From assembly GCA_029261795.1 (NCBI GenBank), contig JAJDAP010000051.1:25031-89030 (forward strand): DNA of 64,000 nucleotides. Reading direction: 5' to 3'. Within the stretch, counting starts at the first letter, position 1, and each line of letters begins with the position of its first letter. The translations under genes and the position numbers were made by a program. Source of the DNA: Deltaproteobacteria bacterium (GTDB taxonomy: Bacteria > Myxococcota_A > UBA9160 > UBA6930). Shown here one piece after another: positions 40,986-49,453 of this stretch. The notes beneath the pieces are model-generated. The model did not search any database. It saw only the letters and a list, made by a program, of their open reading frames with translations, and was not told the DNA's origin.

Positions 40986-41775
40986 CTGTCGGTTCCTCCG
41001 GAACATCGCCGAGCACTTCGGAGAAGGACGGCGGGAGGGGATCGCTTCCCTCCAGGAATGTACGCAATTCGGTCGATTGCGAATCTCGCAGTTCGGCGGC
41101 GAGCGCGTCGAGGACGATTCGCCCGTCTCGAAGCAATGCCACACGATCCGAAACCGCGAAGCAGAGTCCCATATCGTGGGTCACGACGACCGAGGTCACC
41201 TCGAGCTCACGTTGCAGCTTCTGGATCAACGCCCCGATCCGGCGCGAGTTCGCCGGGTCGAGCCCGGTGGTCGGTTCGTCGTAGAGGATCACCCGTGGCT
41301 GGAGCGCGATCGCTCGCGCGAGTCCGACGCGCTTGCGCATGCCGCCGGAAAGTTCGGCCGGCACCAGACGCTCGACCCCTTCGAGGCCCACGGAGTCGAG
41401 GCTGAGGCGCACCCTTTCGCGCACCTGATCTTCGGACCAGTCGAGGTGCTCGCGGATCGGATACGCCACGTTCTCGTAGACGTCGATCGAATCGAACAAC
41501 GCAGCCCCCTGGAACACGAAGCCGAAGTCGCGGCGCAGATGGACCCAATGCTCCTCGGAGAGCTGGGTGACGTCCTGCCCATCCACCCGGATGGTCCCGG
41601 CGTCGGCACGCAGCAAGCCGATCATGTGTTTCAGACAGACGGATTTGCCGCTGCCCGAGCCTCCCAGAATGGTCCGCGTCTGACCCTTCTCGATGCGGAG
41701 ATCCACGCCGCTCAGGACCTCGACGCCGTGAAAGCGCTTGACGACGCCACTGAGTTCGATCGCGGGCACACTCAT
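40978..41775 (-). CDS. mlaF: phospholipid ABC transporter ATPase MlaF
   Basis: A 265-residue ABC ATPase. Walker A GGSGSGKS occupies residues 38-45, the signature is LSGGMRKRVGLARA, and Walker B is VILYDEPTTGLDP, followed by the switch His in VVVTHDMG. The basic MRKR after the signature is typical of Mla/MCE ATPases. The start at ATG 41775 overlaps the mlaE stop (ATGA). Confidence 0.94.
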   Translation of the reverse strand: MSVPAIELSGVVKRFHGVEVLSGVDLRIEKGQTRTILGGSGSGKSVCLKHMIGLLRADAGTIRVDGQDVTQLSEEHWVHLRRDFGFVFQGAALFDSIDVYENVAYPIREHLDWSEDQVRERVRLSLDSVGLEGVERLVPAELSGGMRKRVGLARAIALQPRVILYDEPTTGLDPANSRRIGALIQKLQRELEVTSVVVTHDMGLCFAVSDRVALLRDGRIVLDALAAELRDSQSTELRTFLEGSDPLPPSFSEVLGDVPEEPTDG

Positions 41776-42605
41776 GCGAGTAGCGCCGTGAAGGCCCGGA
41801 TCCACTCCTCGGTGGGCAGCAGCATCAGGAGCTTGGTCAGGAAGAAGTCGGACACGAGCACTCCGATCGACGAGATCACCACCGCCTCGGTCGTCGCGCG
41901 GCCCACGCCAGCAGTGCCGCCACTCGCACGCAGGCCGACCCAGCAGCCGACCATTCCGATGCCCCATCCGAAGACGAAGGTCTTGGCGACGCCGGACAGG
42001 AAATCGTCGATGCGAACCGCGTTCGTGACGGTCTGTTGGTAGAACCCGGGCGCGATGTTGTACTGCAGATCCGCCACCAGACCTCCGCCGAAGACACCTA
42101 ACAAAATTGCGAAGACGGTCAGCACCGGCAGCCCCAGCGTCGTTGCCACGACGCGGGGAACCACCAGCTTGTGGACCGGATCGGCGCCCATGGCTCGGAT
42201 CGCGTCCACCTGCTCGGTCACCTTCATCGAGCCCAGCTCGCTCGCGATGCCGGCACCCACGCGCCCGCCCACCATGAGCGCGGCCAGGACCGGCCCGAGT
42301 TCCCGAACCAGTGCGAGACCGACGATGCTGCCGACGTAGGGCTTGGCGCCGAATCGAGTCAACGCAAAGGCGGTCTGCAGCGCCAGCACCATGCCCGTGA
42401 AGAGCGCCGTGATCACGACGATCGGGGCAGAGCGCACCACGACCTCCTCGAGCTGTCGAAGCGTCTCGAGCCCCTCCGGCCGGCGCCGGAAGGCCGCAAT
42501 CGCGGTGTCGCCTGCCAGCAGCACGAAGTCGCCGACCTGGTCGAAGATCTCGAGGAGTCGCTCTCCGAGTCGCGTGAGCAGGTTCGCCGGCGCCACCTCA
42601 CGCAT
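41772..42605 (-). CDS. mlaE: phospholipid ABC transporter permease MlaE
   Basis: A 277-residue polytopic permease of the MlaE family: VVVITALFTGMVLALQTAFAL, YVGSIVGLALVRELGPVLAA (the conserved RELGP motif), GRVGAGIASELGSMKVTEQV, and ALRAMGADPV-like IRAMGADPVHKLVVPRVVA. I prefer ATG 42605 to the in-frame ATG 42644 because AGGGG lies 7 bases upstream and the overlap with the upstream lipoprotein gene falls to 8 bases. Confidence 0.93.
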   Translation of the reverse strand: MREVAPANLLTRLGERLLEIFDQVGDFVLLAGDTAIAAFRRRPEGLETLRQLEEVVVRSAPIVVITALFTGMVLALQTAFALTRFGAKPYVGSIVGLALVRELGPVLAALMVGGRVGAGIASELGSMKVTEQVDAIRAMGADPVHKLVVPRVVATTLGLPVLTVFAILLGVFGGGLVADLQYNIAPGFYQQTVTNAVRIDDFLSGVAKTFVFGWGIGMVGCWVGLRASGGTAGVGRATTEAVVISSIGVLVSDFFLTKLLMLLPTEEWIRAFTALLA

Positions 42606-43140
42606 CCGGACGCCCCTCGGAACCGGGTTCTTCGGCAGTGGCATCTTCTATACCCGGTTCGAAGCTGTCGACCCAGCGCTGAAGCAACGAGGCGCGCTCG
42701 CCAGCGGGCCCGCGGGTCACCAGGATCCAGTCGTCGGAACAGGCGGCGCCCGCGCGCGTCAGGGCCCGCAGCTCGACGGCGCCACTTTGCGCGTGCAGCC
42801 GCACCCCTGGCGCCCCGTGGATTTCCTCGAGCTCACGCGAGATCGCCGTGGCATTCCACTCGAAGAGCAACGCCTGGGCCAGACGCACGGGGTCGCCCGT
42901 GCCCCGACACTCCCGAACCCAGGCGGCCAACGCACCGTCCGGGCCGCGATAGGCAAGCGTCGCTCCCTCGACGTCGACTTCTCGCCAGCTCGAATCCCAT
43001 CGCGCCAGATCGGTAATGGACCCGCCGTGGCGCCGGTACTCCAGGCGGTCGTCGGAACGAACCAGTCCACCGGCGCAGGCGACGAGTATTGCTACGAGCC
43101 CGAGCCCTGCAAGCCGACGAACTCGCGGAGGCGATCCCAT
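42598..43140 (-). CDS. putative lipoprotein upstream of the mla genes
   Basis: A 180-residue protein from ATG 43140. The signal is RVRRLAGLGLVAILVAC with the lipidation Cys at residue 22. The mature part begins RLEYRRHGGSITDLARWD and includes VEGATLAYRGPDGALAAWVREC and FEWNATAISRELEEIHG. I do not recognise the family. Its end overlaps mlaE, so it is the first gene of the mla transcript and may be an outer-membrane partner of the transporter; the family of MlaA is not visible in it. Confidence 0.7.
   Translation of the reverse strand: MGSPPRVRRLAGLGLVAILVACAGGLVRSDDRLEYRRHGGSITDLARWDSSWREVDVEGATLAYRGPDGALAAWVRECRGTGDPVRLAQALLFEWNATAISRELEEIHGAPGVRLHAQSGAVELRALTRAGAACSDDWILVTRGPAGERASLLQRWVDSFEPGIEDATAEEPGSEGRPDA
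42613..42617 (-). promoter_or_regulatory. ribosome binding site deciding the mlaE start
   Basis: AGGGG on the minus strand, 7 bases before ATG 42605 and within the end of the upstream lipoprotein gene. It supports the shorter MlaE start. Confidence 0.5.
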
Positions 43141-43227
43141 CGCGGTCGAGGCTACCCCGTGGGCCTGGATGCGGCGAGGCCGACGCGCTGGCTTGACGCT
43201 CGGCGGCGCGCCGGGTACTTCGCCGGG

Positions 43228-44517
43228 ATGCCGTCCGAAAACCTCGTTCTCGCGAGTGCATCCCCACGCCGCCGCGCGCTGTTGGCCGCTGCCGGAATCC
43301 CGATCGAAGTCGTCCCGGCGGAGATCGACGAGCGACCGCTGCCGGGCGAGCGGCCCCAAGCCCTGGTCGAACGCCTGGCGCGGGACAAGGCCCTTGCCGT
43401 GGCGAAGCGACGGCCGGACGCGTTGATCCTCGGCTCCGACACCATCGTCGTATTGGGAGACCGGGTCCTGGGCAAACCGCGGGATGCGGCCCACGCCGAG
43501 GAACTCCTCGGCCAACTCTGCGGAGAGACCCATGTCGTCTGGACCGGCGTCGCCCTGGTCGATTCCGGAGGAACCCGGGTCGCCAGTTGCCAGGTCGAAA
43601 GCCAGGTGACCCTGCGCCGGGCCGAAGCCGGCGAGATTCGCGACTACGTCGCCGGCGGTGAGCCCATGGACAAGGCGGGCGCCTACGCGCTCCAGGGCGA
43701 AGGCGGAAAGTTCGTGGAGCGCGTCGCGGGCTCACGGACCAACGTGATCGGGCTGCCAATCGAGCAGACGCTGGCCCTGTTGCGTGAGGCCAATGGGCCC
43801 GCGCCCGGGCCCTCCGCCGCGATTCCGGCCCGCTTGGAAATGGTCGAGCAGCGCATCGATGCCGCACTGGCGCGCGCCGGGCGGCCTCGTAGCGAGGTGA
43901 CCCTGGTCGGCGTCAGCAAGCGCCAGCCGGTCCACAGTGTCGGTGCCGGCGCACTCGCTGGCCTGGCCCACCTCGGCGAGAACTTCGCCCAGGAGCTTCG
44001 CGACAAGGCGCCCGCCCTCGAAGCGATGCTCGCGGGCACCGGCTGTCCGCCACCCCTCTGGCATTTCATCGGGAAACTCCAGCGCAACAAGGCACGCCTG
44101 GTCGCCCCGCTCTGCCATTGCGTCGAGACCGTCGATCGCTTCGACCTGGCAGAAGAACTCGATCGTCGCGCCGCCGCAGCCGATCGGCGCCTGCGCATCC
44201 TGGTCCAGGTCAACGTGGATGACGAACCCCAGAAAGGCGGCGTCGCACCTGCCGAGCTGGCCGCCCTGCTCGACGAACTCGCCGGTCTCGGTGCCCTCGA
44301 AGTCGCCGGGCTGATGACGATTCCGGCGGTCGCCAGGAACGCCGAAGACGTGCGACCCGCCTTCGCTTCACTCTACGAACTGCGCGAGCGGCTCGGCGGA
44401 GCGGCGCGGTTGCCCGAACTCTCGATGGGCATGTCCTCGGATTTCGAGGTGGCACTCGAAGAAGGAGCGACGATCATCCGCGTCGGAACGGCGATATTCG
44501 GAGCGAGGGAGAGCTGA
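43228..44517 (+). CDS. Maf-YggS fusion: septum/nucleotide pyrophosphatase joined to a PLP-homeostasis protein
   Basis: One uninterrupted 429-residue frame. Residues 1-~190 are Maf, a nucleoside-triphosphate pyrophosphatase acting on modified or non-canonical NTPs: LVLASASPRRRALLAAAGI, VEIDER-like AEIDERPLPGE, LILGSDTIVV and MDKAGAYALQGEGGKFVE. Residues ~205-429 are YggS/PLPBP, a PLP-binding regulator of B6 and amino-acid pools: VTLVGVSKRQP with the PLP Lys, LGENFAQELRDK, WHFIGKLQRNKAR and LSMGMSSDFEVALEEGATIIR. The linker is ~15 Pro/Ala/Gly-rich residues. Maf normally is ~190 and YggS ~230 residues as separate genes. proC follows one base later, the usual YggS neighbour. Confidence 0.9.
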   Translation: MPSENLVLASASPRRRALLAAAGIPIEVVPAEIDERPLPGERPQALVERLARDKALAVAKRRPDALILGSDTIVVLGDRVLGKPRDAAHAEELLGQLCGETHVVWTGVALVDSGGTRVASCQVESQVTLRRAEAGEIRDYVAGGEPMDKAGAYALQGEGGKFVERVAGSRTNVIGLPIEQTLALLREANGPAPGPSAAIPARLEMVEQRIDAALARAGRPRSEVTLVGVSKRQPVHSVGAGALAGLAHLGENFAQELRDKAPALEAMLAGTGCPPPLWHFIGKLQRNKARLVAPLCHCVETVDRFDLAEELDRRAAAADRRLRILVQVNVDDEPQKGGVAPAELAALLDELAGLGALEVAGLMTIPAVARNAEDVRPAFASLYELRERLGGAARLPELSMGMSSDFEVALEEGATIIRVGTAIFGARES

Positions 44518-44518
44518 C

Positions 44519-45343
44519 ATGGCGGCAGGACTCGAGGCAGCGCGGATCGGTTTCATCGGCGGCGGGGCGATGGGTGAAGCCCTGGTGACCGGCGTCCTTT
44601 CGGCCGGCGTCCCGGCCAGCCAGATCCGCGTGGCGGATCCCGACCCGGCCCGCCGCAAGCTCGTCGAAGAGAGTCACGGCGTCCAGGCTGTGGCCGAAGG
44701 CATCGAACTCGTGGAGCTCTGCGATTTGATCGTGCTCGCGGTCAAGCCGGCCCTCGTCGCTCCGGTGCTGGCCAGCGTGGCGGGCTCGAGCGCGGCCACA
44801 GCGCCGCTCTGGGTCTCGATCGCGGCGGGCATCTCTCTCGGCGCCATGGGCGCCGCCCTGCCCAGTGGCGCCCGCATCGTGCGCGGCATGCCGAACACGC
44901 CCGCCCTCGTCGGCGCCGGGGCTGCCGCATTCGTCGCCAACGAGGCCTGCCGTCCCCAGGACCGTGCCCTGGCCAAGGCCCTGTTCGAATCCGTCGGCGT
45001 CGCCTGGGAGGCGCCCAACGAAGCACTGATCGACGCGGTCACTGGACTTTCCGGCAGCGGACCGGCCTACGTGTTCGTGTTGCTCGACGCGCTCTCGGAC
45101 GCCGGCGTTCGCATGGGGCTGCCGCGGGACGCGGCGGGTCTGCTGGCGACCCAGACGGTGCTCGGCGCGGCCCAACTCGCCAAGGAGTCGGGCCGCCATC
45201 CGGCATCGCTCAAGGACCAGGTCGCCTCGCCCGGCGGCACCACCATCGCGGGGCTCGAACGGCTGGAGGCGGGTGGTTTCCGGGCGGCCATCCACGAAGC
45301 CGTCGAGGCCGCCACCCGGCGCTCCCGCGAGCTCGGCGGCTAG
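44519..45343 (+). CDS. proC: pyrroline-5-carboxylate reductase
   Basis: A 274-residue enzyme making proline from pyrroline-5-carboxylate with NAD(P)H. The Rossmann motif is IGFIGGGAMGEAL, followed by LIVLAVKP, VRGMPNTPALVGAG and the C-terminal signature VTGLSGSGPAYVF with DQVASPGGTTIAGLERLE. It begins one base after the Maf-YggS stop. The yggS-proC pairing is widespread. Confidence 0.95.
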   Translation: MAAGLEAARIGFIGGGAMGEALVTGVLSAGVPASQIRVADPDPARRKLVEESHGVQAVAEGIELVELCDLIVLAVKPALVAPVLASVAGSSAATAPLWVSIAAGISLGAMGAALPSGARIVRGMPNTPALVGAGAAAFVANEACRPQDRALAKALFESVGVAWEAPNEALIDAVTGLSGSGPAYVFVLLDALSDAGVRMGLPRDAAGLLATQTVLGAAQLAKESGRHPASLKDQVASPGGTTIAGLERLEAGGFRAAIHEAVEAATRRSRELGG

Positions 45344-45432
45344 CCCGCGAAAAAGCCTCAAGCCGACGGCCGGTTGCGCCGATCGTTGCCTGCGTGTGAA
45401 CGAATCCCAGGTTCGCAGAGGAGGCCCGACCG

Positions 45433-45945
45433 GTGAGACTCACCCCGCTCGACATCCAGAAGCATCGTTTCTCCAGCAGGCTGCGCGGCATCGACCCGGC
45501 CGAGGTCGAGAGCTTTCTCCACCTGTTGTCCGAGGATTACGAGGCGCTGCAGAAGGAACGCGACGTCCTCGAGAGCCGGGTCCACAAGCTCGAGAGCCGC
45601 GTGGAAGATCTTTCGCGAAACGAAGAAACCCTTCAAAAAACCCTGATTACGGCACAAACGTTGAGTGAAGACCTCAAGAAGACGGCGATGAAGGAAGCCG
45701 AGGTCATGATGGGCCAGGCCGAGGTAAAGGCCGAGAAGCTCCTGAACGCATCCCACCGCCGGGCCGCGCAACTGGCTGAAGAGATCCGCGAACTCAAGGC
45801 GATCCGGACCCGCGTCGGTGCGGCCCTCCAGCAGACCCTCGAGAGCCATCTACAGCTGGTCGAGAGCCTCACGGCAATCGATCAAGCAGACCAGGACCAC
45901 GACAAGATCGCCTACCTAGCGGGCCGCACCGAAACCGGCTCCTAG
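45433..45945 (+). CDS. DivIVA-domain coiled-coil protein
   Basis: A 170-residue protein from GTG 45433. The N-terminus RLTPLDIQKHRFSSRLRGID followed by PAEVESFLHLLSEDYEAL is the DivIVA membrane-curvature domain. Residues ~35-130 are heptad-rich coiled coil with Lys/Glu charge runs. In the canonical yggS-proC-yggT-divIVA order this gene follows yggT, which is absent here. It probably organises poles, division or envelope growth. The REP-like hairpin starts 2 bases past its stop. Confidence 0.88.
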   Translation: MRLTPLDIQKHRFSSRLRGIDPAEVESFLHLLSEDYEALQKERDVLESRVHKLESRVEDLSRNEETLQKTLITAQTLSEDLKKTAMKEAEVMMGQAEVKAEKLLNASHRRAAQLAEEIRELKAIRTRVGAALQQTLESHLQLVESLTAIDQADQDHDKIAYLAGRTETGS

Positions 45946-45947
45946 AG

Positions 45948-46024
45948 CGGGGACGGACTCCTCAAGTTTCAAGATTGCAAGTTTTTCAAACTTGCAATCT
46001 TGAAACTTGAGGAGTCCGTCCCCG
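45948..46024. repeat. perfect 37-base hairpin, REP-like palindrome
   Basis: Bases 45948-45984 (CGGGGACGGACTCCTCAAG...) are exactly complementary to 45988-46024 (...GAGGAGTCCGTCCCCG) with a 3-base loop TTC. The outer GGGGACGGACTCC part resembles repetitive extragenic palindromes handled by RAYT-type Y1 transposases; the inner AT-rich stem is unlike the surrounding high-GC sequence. It lies between the divIVA-like stop and an MtfA-like gene start. No transposase is in the window and no T-run follows. Confidence 0.85.
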
Positions 46025-46039
46025 TGTTAGGTTGATGCG

Positions 46040-46780
46040 GTGTTCGGGTTGATTCGTCGCTGGCGTCGGCGGCGTTATGCCGCGGAGCCCTTTCCTGAGG
46101 CATGGTTTCGCCATCTCGAGGACAGGGTGCCGTTCTACGCGGACCTTTCGGAAGCGGAGCGTCCGCGATTCCTCGAGATGGTGAAGTGCTTCGTCTGGGA
46201 GAAGAACTTCATCGGGGCGGCCGGCTTGGAAGTCGATGACGAGGTGCGCGTGGTCGTCGCCGCGAGCGCCGTTCGGCTGGTCCTTCATCTCGGCCTGTCC
46301 CGCTACGACCGCTGCCGGGAGATCGTCATCTACCCCGGCGCCTATCGGCACCCGGATTCAGACGGCGTCGTGCTGGGCGAAGCCCATGCCTGGGGCACCG
46401 TCGTCCTCTCCTGGGACGACGTGCTCCACGGGCTTCGGAATCCGGCCGATGGCCTCGATACGGCCAGTCACGAATTCGCCCATGTCCTGGATCGGGCCTC
46501 GGGCGCGTTCGACGGAACCCCGGAACTGCGGGGCCGCGACCACTACCGCCCCTGGGCCGAGATCATGAGCCGCCACTTCCTGGGCCTGCGCGCCCGCGGT
46601 CGCCGACAACGCGCGGTCCTCCGGCGCTATGGGGCAAGCAACGAAGCGGAGTTCTTCGCGGTGGCCACGGAAGCATTCTTCGAGAAATCAGCCCAGATGC
46701 AGGAAGCGACGCCGGATCTATACAACGAGCTCGTCCGCTTCTACGGAACCGACCCCATACGGGAAAGGGAGCAGGCCTGA
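46040..46780 (+). CDS. MtfA-like zinc peptidase
   Basis: A 246-residue protein of the MtfA/DUF980 family. The zinc motif is HEFAH (His144, Glu145, His148) in ASHEFAHVLDRASGAFDGTP; the helix NEAEFFAVATEAFFEK supplies the further Glu ligand. The N-terminal FPEAWFRHLEDRVPFYADLS and a segment around VEDEVR-like VDDEVRVVVAASAVRL are typical. In E. coli MtfA acts on the Mlc glucose repressor; here the target is unknown. GTG 46040 follows the REP-like hairpin by 15 bases. Confidence 0.9.
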   Translation: MFGLIRRWRRRRYAAEPFPEAWFRHLEDRVPFYADLSEAERPRFLEMVKCFVWEKNFIGAAGLEVDDEVRVVVAASAVRLVLHLGLSRYDRCREIVIYPGAYRHPDSDGVVLGEAHAWGTVVLSWDDVLHGLRNPADGLDTASHEFAHVLDRASGAFDGTPELRGRDHYRPWAEIMSRHFLGLRARGRRQRAVLRRYGASNEAEFFAVATEAFFEKSAQMQEATPDLYNELVRFYGTDPIREREQA

Positions 46781-46869
46781 GGCAGCGGCACGGGCTGCGC
46801 TGGCGCCTGTCACTGGATTGGGGGAGTCTCCCCGGCCACGCGGCGTGAGCCAGACGCGAGGAGCAGTGG

Positions 46870-47244
46870 ATGCCGACCTACGACTATGGGTGCAAGGCCT
46901 GCGGGCACGAGTTCGAGAAGGAACAGCGGATCAGCGACAAGCCCGTCAAGAAGTGCCCCTCCTGCGGGAAGCTCCAAGCAAAGCGGCTGATCTCCAAGAC
47001 CTCGTTCGTGCTGAAGGGCGGCGGCTGGTACAGCGATCTCTACGCCTCGAGTGGAAAGCCCGCAGCCGATGCGACGGATTCGGGCGATTCGAAGGGTTCC
47101 GAGGACGCCGGCGCCGGGGACCCGAAGAGCGAATCCAAGAGCGACGTCAAGAAGGAGTCGGGCTCCAAGTCCGAAACGAAGTCGAACTCGAAATCCAGCT
47201 CCAAGGACAAGAAGTCCAGTGGCAGCAAGAAGGACGCGGCCTAG
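46870..47244 (+). CDS. FmdB-family zinc ribbon protein with Ser/Lys-rich tail
   Basis: A 124-residue protein. Residues 1-~55 are the FmdB putative regulatory zinc ribbon: [16 protein letters not shown] and KKCPSCGK give Cys8, 11, 29, 32. The rest, from about residue 60, is almost entirely Ser, Lys, Glu, Asp, Gly and Ala and should be disordered. FmdB was named for a role in formamidase/amidase regulation, but most members are uncharacterised. GAGGAG lies about 8 bases before the ATG. Confidence 0.88.
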   Translation: MPTYDYGCKACGHEFEKEQRISDKPVKKCPSCGKLQAKRLISKTSFVLKGGGWYSDLYASSGKPAADATDSGDSKGSEDAGAGDPKSESKSDVKKESGSKSETKSNSKSSSKDKKSSGSKKDAA

Positions 47245-47477
47245 AGCGCGCCGCAGGCACGTTTCCAACCCGATCGGCACCCCGGATGCCGAAGTGACAC
47301 GCCGTTTCAGAGCCGCGAATCCGTCGGTTGCTATCTTCGCCGGCGTTCCGGTTCGGGTCTGGGGGGCATCGGCCCTGGAACTCACGGGTCCCCGCCCTGC
47401 TGGTCCACCCTACCGCTAGGGATCGTTGCGCCCGCGCAGTAGCGTGCGCACGGCCCGCCCCTCGGAGGCTCGATTCG

Positions 47478-48350
47478 TTGCCCGATACCCCCCCGATCGA
47501 GACGGTCGTCGTCAATGGCCTGGAGCTGGCCCAGGAGCTGCGCGGCCAGATGGCCGACGAAGTCGCCGGCCACGTCGCCGCTGGAATTCGGCCGCCTAGC
47601 CTCGCCGTGGTCCTAGTCGGAGACGACCCGGCCAGCGCTTCCTACATCAAGGGAAAGCGCCGCGCTTGCAAGCGTGTCGGGTTCGATTCCGTCGAGCACA
47701 AGATGCCCGAGGACACGAGCCAGGAAGACCTGCTCGCGTTGATCGACAAGCTGAACCGCGACGCCGGTATCGACGGCGTGCTCGTGCAGCTGCCACTGCC
47801 GAAGCACATCGATCCGAACGTGGTCGCGGCCAGCCTCGACCCGGACAAGGATGTCGACGGCGTCGGCCCGATCAATTGCGGTCGGCTCCTGATGGGTGAC
47901 GAAGGTCTCTTCGCCTGCACCCCGCTCGGAATCATGGAGATCCTCGACCGAAACGAGATCGCGCTGGAAGGTGCCCACGCCGTCGTGATCGGGCGCAGCA
48001 TGATCGTGGGCAAACCCATCTCGCTGCTCCTGCAACGACGCAATGCCACGGTCACGATGTGCCACTCGCGCACCCGGAACCTGGCCGAGCTGTGCCGCAC
48101 GGCCGACGTCCTGGTCGCCGGCGTCGGCGTGCCCAAGCTGGTGAAGGCGGACTGGATCAAGCCCGGTGCGGCGGTCATCGACGTGGGCGCCACCCACGTG
48201 GATGGCGAGCCCGTCGGCGATGTCGATTTCGAGGCCGTCCAGGGGATCGCGGGACTCGTGACACCCCACCGGCGCGGCGTCGGCCCCATGACGATCACGA
48301 TGCTGCTCCAGAACACGCTCGCGACCTGGCGCCAACGGATGAGCGTTTGA
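47478..48350 (+). CDS. folD: bifunctional methylenetetrahydrofolate dehydrogenase/cyclohydrolase
   Basis: A 290-residue FolD interconverting 5,10-methylene-, methenyl- and 10-formyl-THF. Motifs: SYIKGKRRACKRVG with the catalytic Lys, GVLVQLPLPKHID, PCTP-like ACTPLGIMEIL, VVIGRSMIVGKPISLLL and GAAVIDVGATHVDG, ending PHRRGVGPMTITMLLQNT. The start is TTG 47478, with GGAGG at 47464-47468 (9-base spacing), giving the family length. It is directly coupled to gcvT (TTGA overlap). Confidence 0.96.
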   Translation: MPDTPPIETVVVNGLELAQELRGQMADEVAGHVAAGIRPPSLAVVLVGDDPASASYIKGKRRACKRVGFDSVEHKMPEDTSQEDLLALIDKLNRDAGIDGVLVQLPLPKHIDPNVVAASLDPDKDVDGVGPINCGRLLMGDEGLFACTPLGIMEILDRNEIALEGAHAVVIGRSMIVGKPISLLLQRRNATVTMCHSRTRNLAELCRTADVLVAGVGVPKLVKADWIKPGAAVIDVGATHVDGEPVGDVDFEAVQGIAGLVTPHRRGVGPMTITMLLQNTLATWRQRMSV

Positions 48351-49435
48351 GCGAACTGCTCACCACGCCGCTTCACGACATCCACGTGGCGTCGGGCGCA
48401 CGGATGGTTCCATTTGCCGGCTATGCGATGCCCGTGCAGTACGGCTCGATCAAGGCCGAGCACGCCAGCGTGCGTGAAGGCGTCGGTCTCTTCGATGTCT
48501 CGCACATGGGCCAGATCCATTTTTCCGGCGCTGGCGCTGGCGCCGTCCTCGAGCGTCTCGTCAGCTGCCCGGTGGCGAGCCTGCGCCCGGGCCGGGTCCG
48601 CTATGGACTGCTCTGCAATGAGGAAGGCGGCGTAGTCGACGACGTCACGGTCTACCGCGTCTCCGAAGACCGGCTGTTTCTCTGCGTGAACGCCTCCAAC
48701 ATCGAGAAGGATTGGCGCTGGTGTGTGCGGCACGCCGCCGACGACGCGGAGCTCGCCAACCGAAGCGACAGCACGGCCCTGCTCGCCCTGCAGGGCCCGG
48801 GGGCAGAGGCCGCGCTCCAGGCCATCAGCGAGCAACCGCTCGCCGGATTGAAGAACTTCCGGTTCGTCGCGTCCCGTTGCGTCGGGCACGAGGTCACGAT
48901 CTCGCGCACCGGCTACACCGGCTCGGACGGTTTCGAACTCTACGCCCCGGCCGAAGCGGCCGAGACACTCTGGCGAGCCCTGGTCGACGCTGGCGCCTCG
49001 CCGTGTGGCCTCGGGGCCCGCGACACCCTGCGCCTCGAAGCCGCCCTCCCGCTCTACGGCCACGAACTCGACGATACGACCTCGCCGCTCGAAGCCGGAC
49101 TCGATCGCTTCGTCAAGCTGGACGCCGGCGGCTTCATCGGGTGCGACGCGATACGCGCGCGTCAGCGGGCCGGGCACGAACGGGCCCTGGTAGGTTTCCA
49201 GTTGACCGAACGAGGCGTCGCCCGCGCCGATTACCCGATTGCCCACCGGGGAAATAGCGTCGGTGTCGTCACTTCCGGTGCTCCTTCACCGACCCTCGGA
49301 AAGTCGATCGGGCTCGGCTACGTTCCGCCGGCCCTGGCGAAGCCCGGCACCGAGATCGAGATCATCGTTCGGGACAAACCCATTGCCGCCCTGGTCGTGG
49401 AAACCCCGTTCGTGACCAAGCACTCCGCGAAGTAA
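48347..49435 (+). CDS. gcvT: glycine cleavage T protein (aminomethyltransferase)
   Basis: A 362-residue T protein releasing ammonia from the aminomethyl-lipoyl arm and forming 5,10-methylene-THF. Motifs: LHDIHVASGARMVPFAGYAMP, VGLFDVSHMGQI, YGLLCNEEGGVVDDVTVYR, ISRTGYTGSDGFELY and GLGARDTLRLEAALPLYGHE. The start is TTG 48347, overlapping the folD stop (TTGA); a longer start would lie inside folD. folD uses its product. Confidence 0.95.
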   Translation: MSELLTTPLHDIHVASGARMVPFAGYAMPVQYGSIKAEHASVREGVGLFDVSHMGQIHFSGAGAGAVLERLVSCPVASLRPGRVRYGLLCNEEGGVVDDVTVYRVSEDRLFLCVNASNIEKDWRWCVRHAADDAELANRSDSTALLALQGPGAEAALQAISEQPLAGLKNFRFVASRCVGHEVTISRTGYTGSDGFELYAPAEAAETLWRALVDAGASPCGLGARDTLRLEAALPLYGHELDDTTSPLEAGLDRFVKLDAGGFIGCDAIRARQRAGHERALVGFQLTERGVARADYPIAHRGNSVGVVTSGAPSPTLGKSIGLGYVPPALAKPGTEIEIIVRDKPIAALVVETPFVTKHSAK

Positions 49436-49453
49436 CGAAGCAAAGGCAGCAAC

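Noticed and set aside
47245..49453. glycine riboswitch ahead of folD-gcvT or gcvH
   Set aside because: The gaps before folD and gcvH show none of the conserved tandem-aptamer segments; the gcvT-gcvH gap is only 18 bases.
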